DNA of 64,000 bases, from contig CALUMM010000001.1 of the NCBI GenBank assembly GCA_944321755.1, forward strand, positions 1 through 64,000. Reading direction: 5' to 3'. A program made the translations under genes and the position numbers. Origin of the DNA: an uncultured Alistipes sp. GTDB lineage: Bacteria > Bacteroidota > Bacteroidia > Bacteroidales > Rikenellaceae. Shown piece by piece: positions 1 through 8,017 of this stretch (position 1 is its first letter; every line of letters starts with the position of its first letter). The notes below the pieces were generated by a model, which did no database searches, had not been told where the DNA came from, and was given only the letters and a program-made list of their open reading frames with translations.

Positions 1-221
1 ACGGGAATCTTCCGGTCGAGAATGGCCTTGCGGTTCTGTTCCACGCAGGCGAGCAGTCGGTCGAGTTCGGCGCCGTTTCCGTTCCACGGAACATAGAACA
101 TGTCGTCGCCCGCCACGAAACGGAATACAAATGTTGAGTCGGCTTTTTCGAGTGCTGAGGCGGATAATACGGTCGACAGCATGACTATTGCTGCAACGAA
201 CCATTTGTACGAATGTTTCAT
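1..221 (-). CDS. OmpA/DUF3575-like envelope protein, N-terminal part only
   Basis: The gene starts at 221 and leaves the window at base 1, so about 73 residues are visible. It opens with a Lys-containing, hydrophobic signal peptide (about residues 1-24), followed by a segment with TFVFRFVAGDDMFYVPW. From memory, this segment resembles the start of Bacteroidales OmpA-like/DUF3575 proteins, which often sit near Mfa1/FimA-type fimbrial genes. The fimbrial context itself is not visible here. A TAnnTTTG promoter lies about 130 bases upstream. The family call rests on the short visible stretch, so it is moderate; the existence of a secreted protein start is well supported. Confidence 0.6.
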   Translation of the reverse strand, partial: MKHSYKWFVAAIVMLSTVLSASALEKADSTFVFRFVAGDDMFYVPWNGNGAELDRLLACVEQNRKAILDRKIP

Positions 222-354
222 GTTTGAAAATTTAGAGGTTTATTGATATTTTTCGAGTTTTATGGTCTGGATATAAGGAGTGGGAGAGGAAAACTTGATC
301 CGAGGATTCCCGGAGGATGGCGTGGAACGAGGTCCCTCCGATATTCAATGTAAA

Positions 355-362
355 CAAAGATA
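355..362 (-). promoter_or_regulatory. Putative -7 element for the gene at 1-221
   Basis: On the minus strand this reads TATCTTTG, a match to the Bacteroidetes -7 consensus TAnnTTTG. A weak TTCG lies at a suitable -33 distance (382-385). It would leave a 5' leader of roughly 125 bases. Confidence 0.4.
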
Positions 363-430
363 AGGAGAAAATTTGAATTAGCGAAGTTCCGGGAGTTGGG
401 ATTGAAGTGAAATTGCGGAAGAAAAAGGAA

Positions 431-470
431 AAATTGTTGTTAGAGCAAAAAAATTGTCGTTAGAGCAAAA
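431..470. repeat. Two-copy 20-bp tandem direct repeat
   Basis: Bases 431-450 and 451-470 are the same 20-mer with one T/C difference at the eighth base. The unit is A-rich at both ends and contains TTAGAGC. It has no coding role. Confidence 0.75.
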
Positions 471-637
471 AAAAGCTCGGGACTTGGGTGTAAAAATACG
501 GGTTTCGGGCGGGTGGGGCAGAAACGGGAAAGGATTCGTTGATTTTTTTCTTTGCACTTTTGGGGTGGGAATGGGGCAGGGGAGTCGGGAAACGGGTCGT
601 CGGCAGCACACAGGTTGGGGACTTCCTGAAGAGATGT

Positions 638-673
638 AAAAAGGCAAGGGGTAACAAATGCCCCTTGCCTTTT
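638..673. terminator. Terminator hairpin downstream of PUL1
   Basis: A perfect 13-bp stem (639-651 with 661-673) and a 9-base loop. On the minus strand the stem ends in a T run, which suits termination of the PUL1 transcript ending at 724. Confidence 0.85.
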
Positions 674-723
674 CGGATCGAAAGATGCGGGATGCAACCG
701 TCCCGCCACAGCTTTGCTTTTTT

Positions 724-3336
724 TCAGTCTGAATTCAGCCCACACCACTTCAGAAAAGCAGCCTTGCTCACCGAGGCACACCCTGTCGAGGAATGACCTC
801 CAGCAAAATAGGGTTCGTCACGATCCGGAACATAGCCTTCGCAGCCCCAGCCCTCGTAGTACATATAGAGCATATCGCCCACTTCAATGACCTCTCCGAA
901 CCAAATACCGCCCTGATCCCAGCGTCCTGCCGCACCCCGTTCAAAGAAAGGTTGCGGATTCTGTACTTTCGTCCAGTGGATCAGGTCATCGGACAAGGCG
1001 ACGTGAAAGCGATCCGGAAAATCGAAGTGCCGGTCACTGCCCTGATAAACCATGAACCATTTATCGATACCGTCAAGCCGGAAAATCCGCGTGCCGTTAA
1101 CCGATAAAGCATCAAACTCATCAGGCCCTCCGCCCGGTAGCAGGACCGTATGGACTTCGGCCCCAACCAGACTTTCAGGATTCGACGTGATTGAACAATC
1201 GACCTTCAACGTTCCGTCACCCGGATTGTAACCATAATAGATGTAATATTTCCCATCGAGATAGAGGGCGTCACTGCAGCCTACTCTGTCACGGATCTGT
1301 TTCCCTGCGGTGAAGGTGTACCCGCCGTCCGTCGAATGGCGGCAGGCCAGCGACCCCTGTTTGTTGTCGAGCGTGCCTCGCACGGCCTGATAGAAGAACC
1401 ATACCTCGCCGTCCGCACCTACACACGGAGCACAGTCAAGCAGATGCAGTTCGTCGCAGGTCCCGGGCTCACCATGGGCAATCACCGGATTGGAGGGATA
1501 CTCGTCCCAGGGACCGCCCGGTTTGAAGTTCGAAGCCTCCTGTGTAAAGAGTCCGATCTGATCGTGATACTCCCCGTTCTCATCATAACCGCTTCCGCGG
1601 ATGTACATCCGCCATTTGCCATCGGGCGTTTCGTCCGGAGTCAGGATCGCCGCATTGGCAATGTGTTCGCAACGCCACCGGGGTTCCGCCGGGCCATAGG
1701 TCAGAACGGGACCGTCACCGACTCGCTGCATCAGCGAGGCTGTTTGCCCATTGTCGGGGCCCTGAATATCGTCGAAATACCAGTCCTCACCCGAACCGGT
1801 CTCTCCGGCATCGAACAGCAATACAATCTTGTCGTATTTGTCGTCCGGGAGGTTGCGCGAAGTGAAGTCAAAAGTCAGCTCGGTCCATTCGCCCGCATTC
1901 GGGACCACCACGTCGGTGACCTCCTGAGCCGTGACACCGTTCCCTTCCACCTTGAAGTAGACCTTTCCGTTGTCTTTCGGCGAGTAGACCTTCATCTTGA
2001 AGACCCCTCCGTTGCTGAAACGGATCGGGGTGGTCATCGGGTTGCTCCACAGCAGTTCCCATTCATGCCCGCCGGAGGTGACGTGCCCGACGTGGTCGCT
2101 CGTGTTGATTCCTGTCTTGTAGGGGTTTTCGATCACTTCGTAGCTCATCGGAAGGTCCGAATCGTTGATGTTGAACTGCAGGGTAACATCTTCGAAGTTG
2201 CAAAAGTCGACCAGTTCGGTCGGTTGGGGCTCGACCTTCGCTTCGCCTTTCGGCCCGGTCACATCGTCGAAATACCAGGTTTCGCCCGCCGCTACGACTC
2301 CGGCATCGAACAGCAGCAGAATCCGGTCGTAGGTGTAGTCCGGAAGGTTCATCGTCCCGAAATCATAGGTATAGGTCACCCACTTCCCGGCCTCCGACGA
2401 GGTTACGTTCGTAATCTCCTTGGCTTCAGCTCCCGACGAACTCTCCAACTTAAAGTAGATCGCTGCGCCGGCCTTCGGGGCGTAAACCTTCACCGAGAAC
2501 TTGGCTCCGTACTTGCTGAACAGGAAAGGCTCTTCGAGATCCTTGCTGTAAAGGAGTTCCCATTGCCCGCTGCCCGTCACGACCTTGCCGACGTGTGCGC
2601 TTTCGTTGCCGTCGGTTGCGGGGTTCTCGATCACCTCGTACTGCATGTCTTCACTGCCGCTGACCTGGAATTCCAGATCCGAGGTTTCGAAATCACTGTA
2701 GACCACCTGCTCCTCATCCGGCGCGGGAGTCGGATCGCCCCCTTCACCCTTCATCTGGAAAATGTCGTCAAACAGCCAGGTCTCCCCCGAACCGGTCTCT
2801 CCGGCATCGAACAGCAGGACGACCTTGTTGTACTTGCCGTCGGGGAGGTTCCGATCCGTAAAATCATAAGTCAGCGTCTCCCAACGGTTCGCCGTTACAG
2901 AAACCACATCGGTAATCTCCTGAGCCTCGACACCCGCACCCTCCAGTTTGAAGTAGATCTTGCCGCCTATTTTCGGCGAGCAAACCTTCATGGTAAACTT
3001 GGCTCCGTCGCGCGTAAAGTCGAACGCCTCGTCGAGCTCCTCACTGTAGATGAGCTCCCATTGTCCGCCGCCCGAGATCACTTGTCCGATATAGTCGCTC
3101 TCATTACCGTTCTGTTTGTTGGGATTCTCGATCACACTGTATTGAAGTGCATCGTTTGTGCTGAAATTCAAATCTTTGGCCTCAAAATCACAAACAATGA
3201 CATATTCATCGTCCGGATCCGGTCCCGGTTGGGGCTGGGGAGGTTCATAGTGTACCAACGGTTCGTCGTTGCTGCAGGCGCTGACGGCCAGCATCGTGGC
3301 CGAAAGGAGCATGAGTCCGTATCTGAAAATATTCAT
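724..3336 (-). CDS. Surface lipoprotein: three tandem beta-sandwich modules plus GH43-like five-bladed propeller
   Basis: The 870-residue product has a lipoprotein signal with lipid-bearing Cys21. Three tandem modules follow at about residues 45-193, 211-359 and 375-523. Each runs from a V-x-x-CDFE/SDFE/CNFE start to an ETW/EDW-x-FDD end, with shared YxVIENP, QWELxYS and LLFDAG motifs; they look like jelly-roll carbohydrate-binding domains. Residues 540-870 resemble a five-bladed propeller glycosidase of the GH43/GH32/GH117 type, with repeated W-x-F/Y-Y-Q and a late W-D-x-G-G segment. It is the third gene after SusC and SusD, so it probably binds or cuts the PUL1 glycan at the cell surface. 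Exact family and catalytic residues could not be fixed. It could also be a pure binding protein with an inactive propeller. Confidence 0.75.
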   Translation of the reverse strand: MNIFRYGLMLLSATMLAVSACSNDEPLVHYEPPQPQPGPDPDDEYVIVCDFEAKDLNFSTNDALQYSVIENPNKQNGNESDYIGQVISGGGQWELIYSEELDEAFDFTRDGAKFTMKVCSPKIGGKIYFKLEGAGVEAQEITDVVSVTANRWETLTYDFTDRNLPDGKYNKVVLLFDAGETGSGETWLFDDIFQMKGEGGDPTPAPDEEQVVYSDFETSDLEFQVSGSEDMQYEVIENPATDGNESAHVGKVVTGSGQWELLYSKDLEEPFLFSKYGAKFSVKVYAPKAGAAIYFKLESSSGAEAKEITNVTSSEAGKWVTYTYDFGTMNLPDYTYDRILLLFDAGVVAAGETWYFDDVTGPKGEAKVEPQPTELVDFCNFEDVTLQFNINDSDLPMSYEVIENPYKTGINTSDHVGHVTSGGHEWELLWSNPMTTPIRFSNGGVFKMKVYSPKDNGKVYFKVEGNGVTAQEVTDVVVPNAGEWTELTFDFTSRNLPDDKYDKIVLLFDAGETGSGEDWYFDDIQGPDNGQTASLMQRVGDGPVLTYGPAEPRWRCEHIANAAILTPDETPDGKWRMYIRGSGYDENGEYHDQIGLFTQEASNFKPGGPWDEYPSNPVIAHGEPGTCDELHLLDCAPCVGADGEVWFFYQAVRGTLDNKQGSLACRHSTDGGYTFTAGKQIRDRVGCSDALYLDGKYYIYYGYNPGDGTLKVDCSITSNPESLVGAEVHTVLLPGGGPDEFDALSVNGTRIFRLDGIDKWFMVYQGSDRHFDFPDRFHVALSDDLIHWTKVQNPQPFFERGAAGRWDQGGIWFGEVIEVGDMLYMYYEGWGCEGYVPDRDEPYFAGGHSSTGCASVSKAAFLKWCGLNSD

Positions 3337-3359
3337 GGTCGTATGTTTTTTTTAGTTGA

Positions 3360-4970
3360 TTACAATCTCGGATATCCCTCGTTCTGCTGAAGTTTCTCAT
3401 TGGCAAGTAGTTCATCTCGAGGGATAGGGAAAAGATTCAGGTGGTCATCCTCGCCCGTGCCATCGTGCTGAAACCATTGCCGGGTCGTGAAGACTCCAAA
3501 GCGGATCAATACCTGTCGGCGGTAACCCTCTTGGCAGAACTCCCAGGCGTATTCGTCCAGGAAACGCTCGTCGTCCAACTCGCCGACTTGCAGCATTTTA
3601 TCCGACGTGAATTCTGTAAAAGCGCGACGTCGCACGTCGTTGATCAGTCCAACAATAGTCGCATCGGCCGTTTTGCCGTTTTTACGCCACAAGGCTTCGG
3701 CTTTCATAAAGAGCACGTCGGCATAGCGGAATAGCACGAAATCGTTGCTCAACTGGCTCTTGGCTTTCTTCTTGACCTCGTACTTGTTCATCCGGACCCC
3801 GCAGCCTTCGCCCGTCATCATCTCCGGTTTGCCGGGATTGTAAATCGGCACGTCGCGCGTGTAGACCAGCGGCAGCCCCATATCTTTCGGATCCTTGGGG
3901 TCACACAGAATCGGCGAACCCGGGACTCCGGTCAGTTCGCCCGTATTGTCGTAGAGAGGCCCCTCAACCCACGAATCCTCAAAACGGGTGTCGTCCGGAT
4001 CGTAACTGTTGGCCAAATCGGGCGTAGCGCAGCAGCCGCCCCAGAAGAAGGTCTCCGTATCGTGGTGGTAGCGGTAGTTCCAATGGTGGGTCCAGAGATG
4101 GATGAGGAACGGCTCGCCGCTGTCGAAGACCTCGTCGTTGCAGCAGGCGAGGATAATCTCGGGCGAGTTCTCATTCTCGGTCACGAAGATCTGCTTGTAG
4201 TCGTTGTCCAGCGAGTATTTTTTCGAGTTAATAATTTCGTCACAGAGATCCACCACCTCCTGCCAATAGCTCTTGCCAACCCAGGCTTCGGCATTGAGGT
4301 ACATTTTGGCCAGCAGCATTGTGGCCGCATAATAATCCCAACGTCCGTAGCCTTTTTCGGTGAGCAGGCCCCGGTAATCCTGCAACTCCTTGACCACGAA
4401 GTCGAAAATATCCTTCCGGGGCGAGGTTTCGGGGAGCCAGCCGTCCGGGACATCGTATTTCGTGACCAGCGGCACGTTCCCGAACATGTCGCAGAGCACG
4501 TAGTACCAGAAGGCGCGGGCCACATGCAGTTCGGCCATCAGTTTTTCCTTGGTGTCAGCCTCGATGTTCGCACTCTCGAACTCATACATCAGGCGGTTGC
4601 AGGTGTTGATACCCGTATAGGCCTTGCGCCAGTTGCCCAGCATGTGGGCGTCGTCGATATTCCACGTGTGGGAGTTCAGCCGCTGGTAGATGCCGCCGTC
4701 GTACCACGCTCCGCCGCGACTCGGGGTCACCCATCCGTCGGCCGACTCCTCGTTGGTAAAGAGCCAGCACCCTTCGGTATGGGCATTCCATCCGGCATAC
4801 AGCGAGCGCAGGTCGGAGTAGATCGTTCCCAGGGCGGCGGGAATGTCTTCCTCGGTGAAGTTGGCAAAATACTCTTCTGCGGTGAGTTGGTCATAGACCA
4901 CCTCATCGAGATTGGTGCAGGAACTCTGTACAAAGGCTCCTGCCAGGATCAGGCATATCAGTTTTTTCAT
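3360..4970 (-). CDS. SusD/RagB-family glycan-binding lipoprotein (PUL1)
   Basis: The 536-residue product has a lipoprotein signal ending at Cys18 (SSC-TNLDE). SusD-type helical repeats follow, including the N-terminal ALGTIYSDLRSLYAG helix, the AELHVARAFWYY helix and a C-terminal W-E-F-C-Q-E-G-Y-R-R region with the NPxGYPRL-like end typical of the family. SusD proteins sit on the outer membrane as the lid of a SusC barrel and capture oligosaccharide. It starts 12 bases after the SusC stop and is followed 23 bases later by the propeller lipoprotein, so the three form one transcription unit. Confidence 0.97.
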   Translation of the reverse strand: MKKLICLILAGAFVQSSCTNLDEVVYDQLTAEEYFANFTEEDIPAALGTIYSDLRSLYAGWNAHTEGCWLFTNEESADGWVTPSRGGAWYDGGIYQRLNSHTWNIDDAHMLGNWRKAYTGINTCNRLMYEFESANIEADTKEKLMAELHVARAFWYYVLCDMFGNVPLVTKYDVPDGWLPETSPRKDIFDFVVKELQDYRGLLTEKGYGRWDYYAATMLLAKMYLNAEAWVGKSYWQEVVDLCDEIINSKKYSLDNDYKQIFVTENENSPEIILACCNDEVFDSGEPFLIHLWTHHWNYRYHHDTETFFWGGCCATPDLANSYDPDDTRFEDSWVEGPLYDNTGELTGVPGSPILCDPKDPKDMGLPLVYTRDVPIYNPGKPEMMTGEGCGVRMNKYEVKKKAKSQLSNDFVLFRYADVLFMKAEALWRKNGKTADATIVGLINDVRRRAFTEFTSDKMLQVGELDDERFLDEYAWEFCQEGYRRQVLIRFGVFTTRQWFQHDGTGEDDHLNLFPIPRDELLANEKLQQNEGYPRL

Positions 4971-4982
4971 CGTTGCTGCAAT

Positions 4983-7901
4983 TTAAAATCCCAGTTTGAC
5001 TCCGAAAGTAAAGGTCCGTGTGGTGGGATACCCCGAAACATAGTCGATACCGGGGGTTAACCCATTGAAATTGACCTCGGGATCGACTCCCTGGTAGCGG
5101 GTAAAGGTGTAGAGGTTAAGTCCCGAGACGTAGAGCCGCAGCGAGCGGATCGGGTTGCGCTTGTCTTGAAAACGGAAGGTATAACCCAGCGTAATGTTGT
5201 CGATCTTCACGAAATCTCCATCCTCAACATAGTAGCTTACGTAGGCCGGGGCCGTCGAGACATACTGATTGTACTTGTTGTAGAGAATCGAACGCGGGAA
5301 GTTATGGTCGGCACCGCGTGCAAAGTTCTCCCACAACATCCGGTACTGGTTAAGAATCTGGAAATCGAACGATCCGCGCAGCGTGACTGAAAGGTCGAAG
5401 TTTTTCACCTGCAGATTGGCCGTGAGCGCCGCGTGCATGGTCGGGATACCATTTCCGATCACCTGGCGGCTGGCGTTATCGCCATACTCCCCGCCCTCGA
5501 CAATCCACGAACCGTTTTCAGTCATGCCGATACTCTTCCAGCCGTAGAAGTCACCGATACGTCCGCCTTCGCGCACGATGTGGGTCGTCTTCTGCACGGG
5601 AGCTCCCGTGGAGCCAAGTTCAAGGAAATCACGCTGGTACATCTCGTTCGAGAGTCGCTTCATCTTGTTCGTATTGTAGGAGAAGTTACCCGTCAGATCA
5701 AAACGGACGTTTTCCGTGCGCACAATTCCTCCGTTCAACATTACTTCGACACCCGTATTGCTCACAACACCGACGTTAGCCAACGTCGTAGCCGCCAGAT
5801 TGGGAGGTACCGGAACATTGTATTCGTAGAGCAGGCCGTCGGTGGTACGGTTGTAGAAGTCGACCGATCCCGAAAGGCGGTAGTCAAACATCGAAAAGTC
5901 GAGACCGACGCTCAACTCGTGCTTCTCCTCCCAGCGCAGGTCCGGATTGGCGTTCATCTGCGGGGCGATCGTGTAGACGTACTTCCCGTCGATCAGCACG
6001 GGCGATCCGAACGAATACTTCAAATGCGAGAGATAGGGGGTCGAGGGCTCGCTGCCCGTCACGCCATAGCCGACACGGAGCTTCAGGTCGTCGATCCAGC
6101 GCACCTCCTTCATGAAACGCTCCTTCGAGATGCGCCAGGCACCCGAAGCGGCATAGAAGAGTCCCCATTTGTGGTTGGCACCGAATTTCGAGGATCCTTC
6201 GTAGCGAAGGCTCGCCGAGAAGAGGTAACGGTCATCGTAGCTATAGTTGGCTCGTCCAAAAAAGGAGATCAGCCGGTTCATGTTCTTATAGCCACCCATT
6301 GAGGCAAAGCCATCCTTAAGCGCCATGCCGGTGCCGATGATGTTCTCGCCGAGGATATCGGTCGGAAAATCATAGTTGTACATATTGAATCCATCGGTCA
6401 GATAGTCGTTATAGCTGTATCCGCCGAGCACCGAGAAGTCATGCTTGTTCCAGCGTTCGGCATACTGTCCGTAGAATTCGAGGGTCTTGGTCTGGTTCAT
6501 GCTGCTCGAACGCCATGCCTGCCCGTCGTAGTTGGTATCGAACTTCCGCGTGGCATAGCTTCCGTCGATGTTTCCGAAGTAGCGGTAACCTCCGAGCAAG
6601 GTGAACGTCAGCGGCTCGATCGGTGTGTAAGTCACTTTTCCCGAGGCCTGGAGTTCGTTCCATCGCGAAGTGTTGTTGTACTCGTTGATGAGTTTCACGG
6701 GGTTGGTCGAATCGATAAAGATCGAGTAGTCGCCCGTCGGCGTGTAAATCGGCTCAGTGGGGTTGGTGACGAGCGTGGCAAACAGCACATCCCCCGTCGA
6801 AACGGTATGCCCTACCGTGAAGACATCGTTCAGGGTACCGCTCAAGGTCACTTTGTTGTTGAACAGTGAACGGTTGAACCCGAACTTAATATTGGTCCGC
6901 TCCTGGCCTGTATTCTTGATGATACCGTCACGTGAACGGTAATCCACACTAGCGTAATAGTTTGACTGGGCGTTCCCGCTCTTGATGGCCAGGTGGTGCG
7001 TATGCGAGAAGGCGTTCCGGAACACTTCGTCGCCCCAGTCCGTCGAGGCTCCCTTGTCCGTCGGGGTGAAGAATCCGTTGGTGGTTTCGCCAAGGTTACG
7101 ATACTCTTCGGCCGAGAAGACATCGATCCGGTTGGAGATCGTCTCCACCGAGGCGTAACCGTGATAGTCGACCGATACGCCGCCGCCCGATTCCGAGCCC
7201 TTTTTGGTCGTAATCAGAATCACTCCGTTCGTACCGCGCGTTCCATAGATGGCCGCAGCCGATCCATCCTTCAGAATGTCAATCGACTCGATGTCGTCAA
7301 CGGAGATGTTCGAGAGGTTGCCGCCCGAAATCCCGTCAATGACGATCAGCGGCTCCTGGCTGCCGGTCAGCGTCGAGACGCCGCGCAGCATGACCTGGAC
7401 ACCACTGTTATTCGGGTCGCCCGAGGTTGTATTGATGGCCAGTCCGGCGACACGCCCCTGCAGGAGCTGCAATGGCGAGGTCACGGCCCCCTCGACGAAA
7501 TCGCGGCTTTTGACCGATGCAACGGAACTGGTCAGCGTGCTTCGCCGCACGGTTCCGTAACCGACCACCACGACGTCGTCCATGGCGATCTCCGCGCTCT
7601 TCAGTGTGATGGAGAGCTCCGTCTGTCCAGCTATTAGAGCGCGTTCCGCAGATTCATATCCGATATAGGAGAATACGATGGTTGCGGGGCTCTTCTGCAG
7701 CCGGAGCAAATAGCGCCCGTCCGCAGCGGTTGATACGCCGTTAGTCGTACCTTTTTCGATCACGGTGACGCCCGCCAAAGGACGTCCGTCGGCATCCGTC
7801 ACGACACCGGCAAGAGTCTGTTCCTGAGCCGAGGCCTGCAGCCCGGGAAGTGCCGAGAGCAGGAAGAACAGGAACAGCCTGAAGATGGTTGAGTTGTTCA
7901 T
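4983..7901 (-). CDS. SusC/RagA-family TonB-dependent outer-membrane transporter (PUL1)
   Basis: A 972-residue transporter. A signal peptide covers about residues 1-25. A carboxypeptidase-regulatory-like domain follows (about 26-105, with GVTVIEKGTTNG), then a TonB box-like DDVVVVGYGT, a plug domain with LQGRVAGL and SIDILKDGSAAAIYGTRGTNG, and a long beta-barrel ending in a terminal aromatic residue (KLGF). It imports oligosaccharides across the outer membrane using TonB energy and pairs with the adjacent SusD. A TAATTTTG promoter motif lies 29-36 bases upstream in the gap after the hybrid sensor gene. Confidence 0.98.
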   Translation of the reverse strand: MNNSTIFRLFLFFLLSALPGLQASAQEQTLAGVVTDADGRPLAGVTVIEKGTTNGVSTAADGRYLLRLQKSPATIVFSYIGYESAERALIAGQTELSITLKSAEIAMDDVVVVGYGTVRRSTLTSSVASVKSRDFVEGAVTSPLQLLQGRVAGLAINTTSGDPNNSGVQVMLRGVSTLTGSQEPLIVIDGISGGNLSNISVDDIESIDILKDGSAAAIYGTRGTNGVILITTKKGSESGGGVSVDYHGYASVETISNRIDVFSAEEYRNLGETTNGFFTPTDKGASTDWGDEVFRNAFSHTHHLAIKSGNAQSNYYASVDYRSRDGIIKNTGQERTNIKFGFNRSLFNNKVTLSGTLNDVFTVGHTVSTGDVLFATLVTNPTEPIYTPTGDYSIFIDSTNPVKLINEYNNTSRWNELQASGKVTYTPIEPLTFTLLGGYRYFGNIDGSYATRKFDTNYDGQAWRSSSMNQTKTLEFYGQYAERWNKHDFSVLGGYSYNDYLTDGFNMYNYDFPTDILGENIIGTGMALKDGFASMGGYKNMNRLISFFGRANYSYDDRYLFSASLRYEGSSKFGANHKWGLFYAASGAWRISKERFMKEVRWIDDLKLRVGYGVTGSEPSTPYLSHLKYSFGSPVLIDGKYVYTIAPQMNANPDLRWEEKHELSVGLDFSMFDYRLSGSVDFYNRTTDGLLYEYNVPVPPNLAATTLANVGVVSNTGVEVMLNGGIVRTENVRFDLTGNFSYNTNKMKRLSNEMYQRDFLELGSTGAPVQKTTHIVREGGRIGDFYGWKSIGMTENGSWIVEGGEYGDNASRQVIGNGIPTMHAALTANLQVKNFDLSVTLRGSFDFQILNQYRMLWENFARGADHNFPRSILYNKYNQYVSTAPAYVSYYVEDGDFVKIDNITLGYTFRFQDKRNPIRSLRLYVSGLNLYTFTRYQGVDPEVNFNGLTPGIDYVSGYPTTRTFTFGVKLGF

Positions 7902-7929
7902 AGGTACAAATTGGGTTAAAGTTTCTATG

Positions 7930-7937
7930 CAAAATTA
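7930..7937 (-). promoter_or_regulatory. Putative -7 element for the PUL1 susCD operon
   Basis: The minus strand reads TAATTTTG, fitting TAnnTTTG. No TTTG was found at the -33 position, which would be compatible with activation by the neighbouring hybrid two-component regulator. Confidence 0.5.
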
Positions 7938-8017
7938 AGGATTCGCCCTCCGTCGGGACCGGATTATTCCGTCAAAAACATGGACAAAACGGGATTCACG
8001 CCCCTGAAAAGAGGATG

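Larger units (their letters stand above)
222..723. other. Non-coding stretch between two minus-strand genes
   Basis: About 500 bases with no convincing gene; the short open frames have atypical composition. It holds a promoter motif for the left gene, a 20-base tandem repeat (431-470), a G-rich tract able to form a G-quadruplex (562-582) and a strong terminator hairpin (638-673). Confidence 0.6.

Noticed and set aside
1336..3390. 684-codon plus-strand frame opposite the triple-module lipoprotein
   Set aside because: Its apparent internal repeats merely mirror the three modules of the real gene on the other strand.
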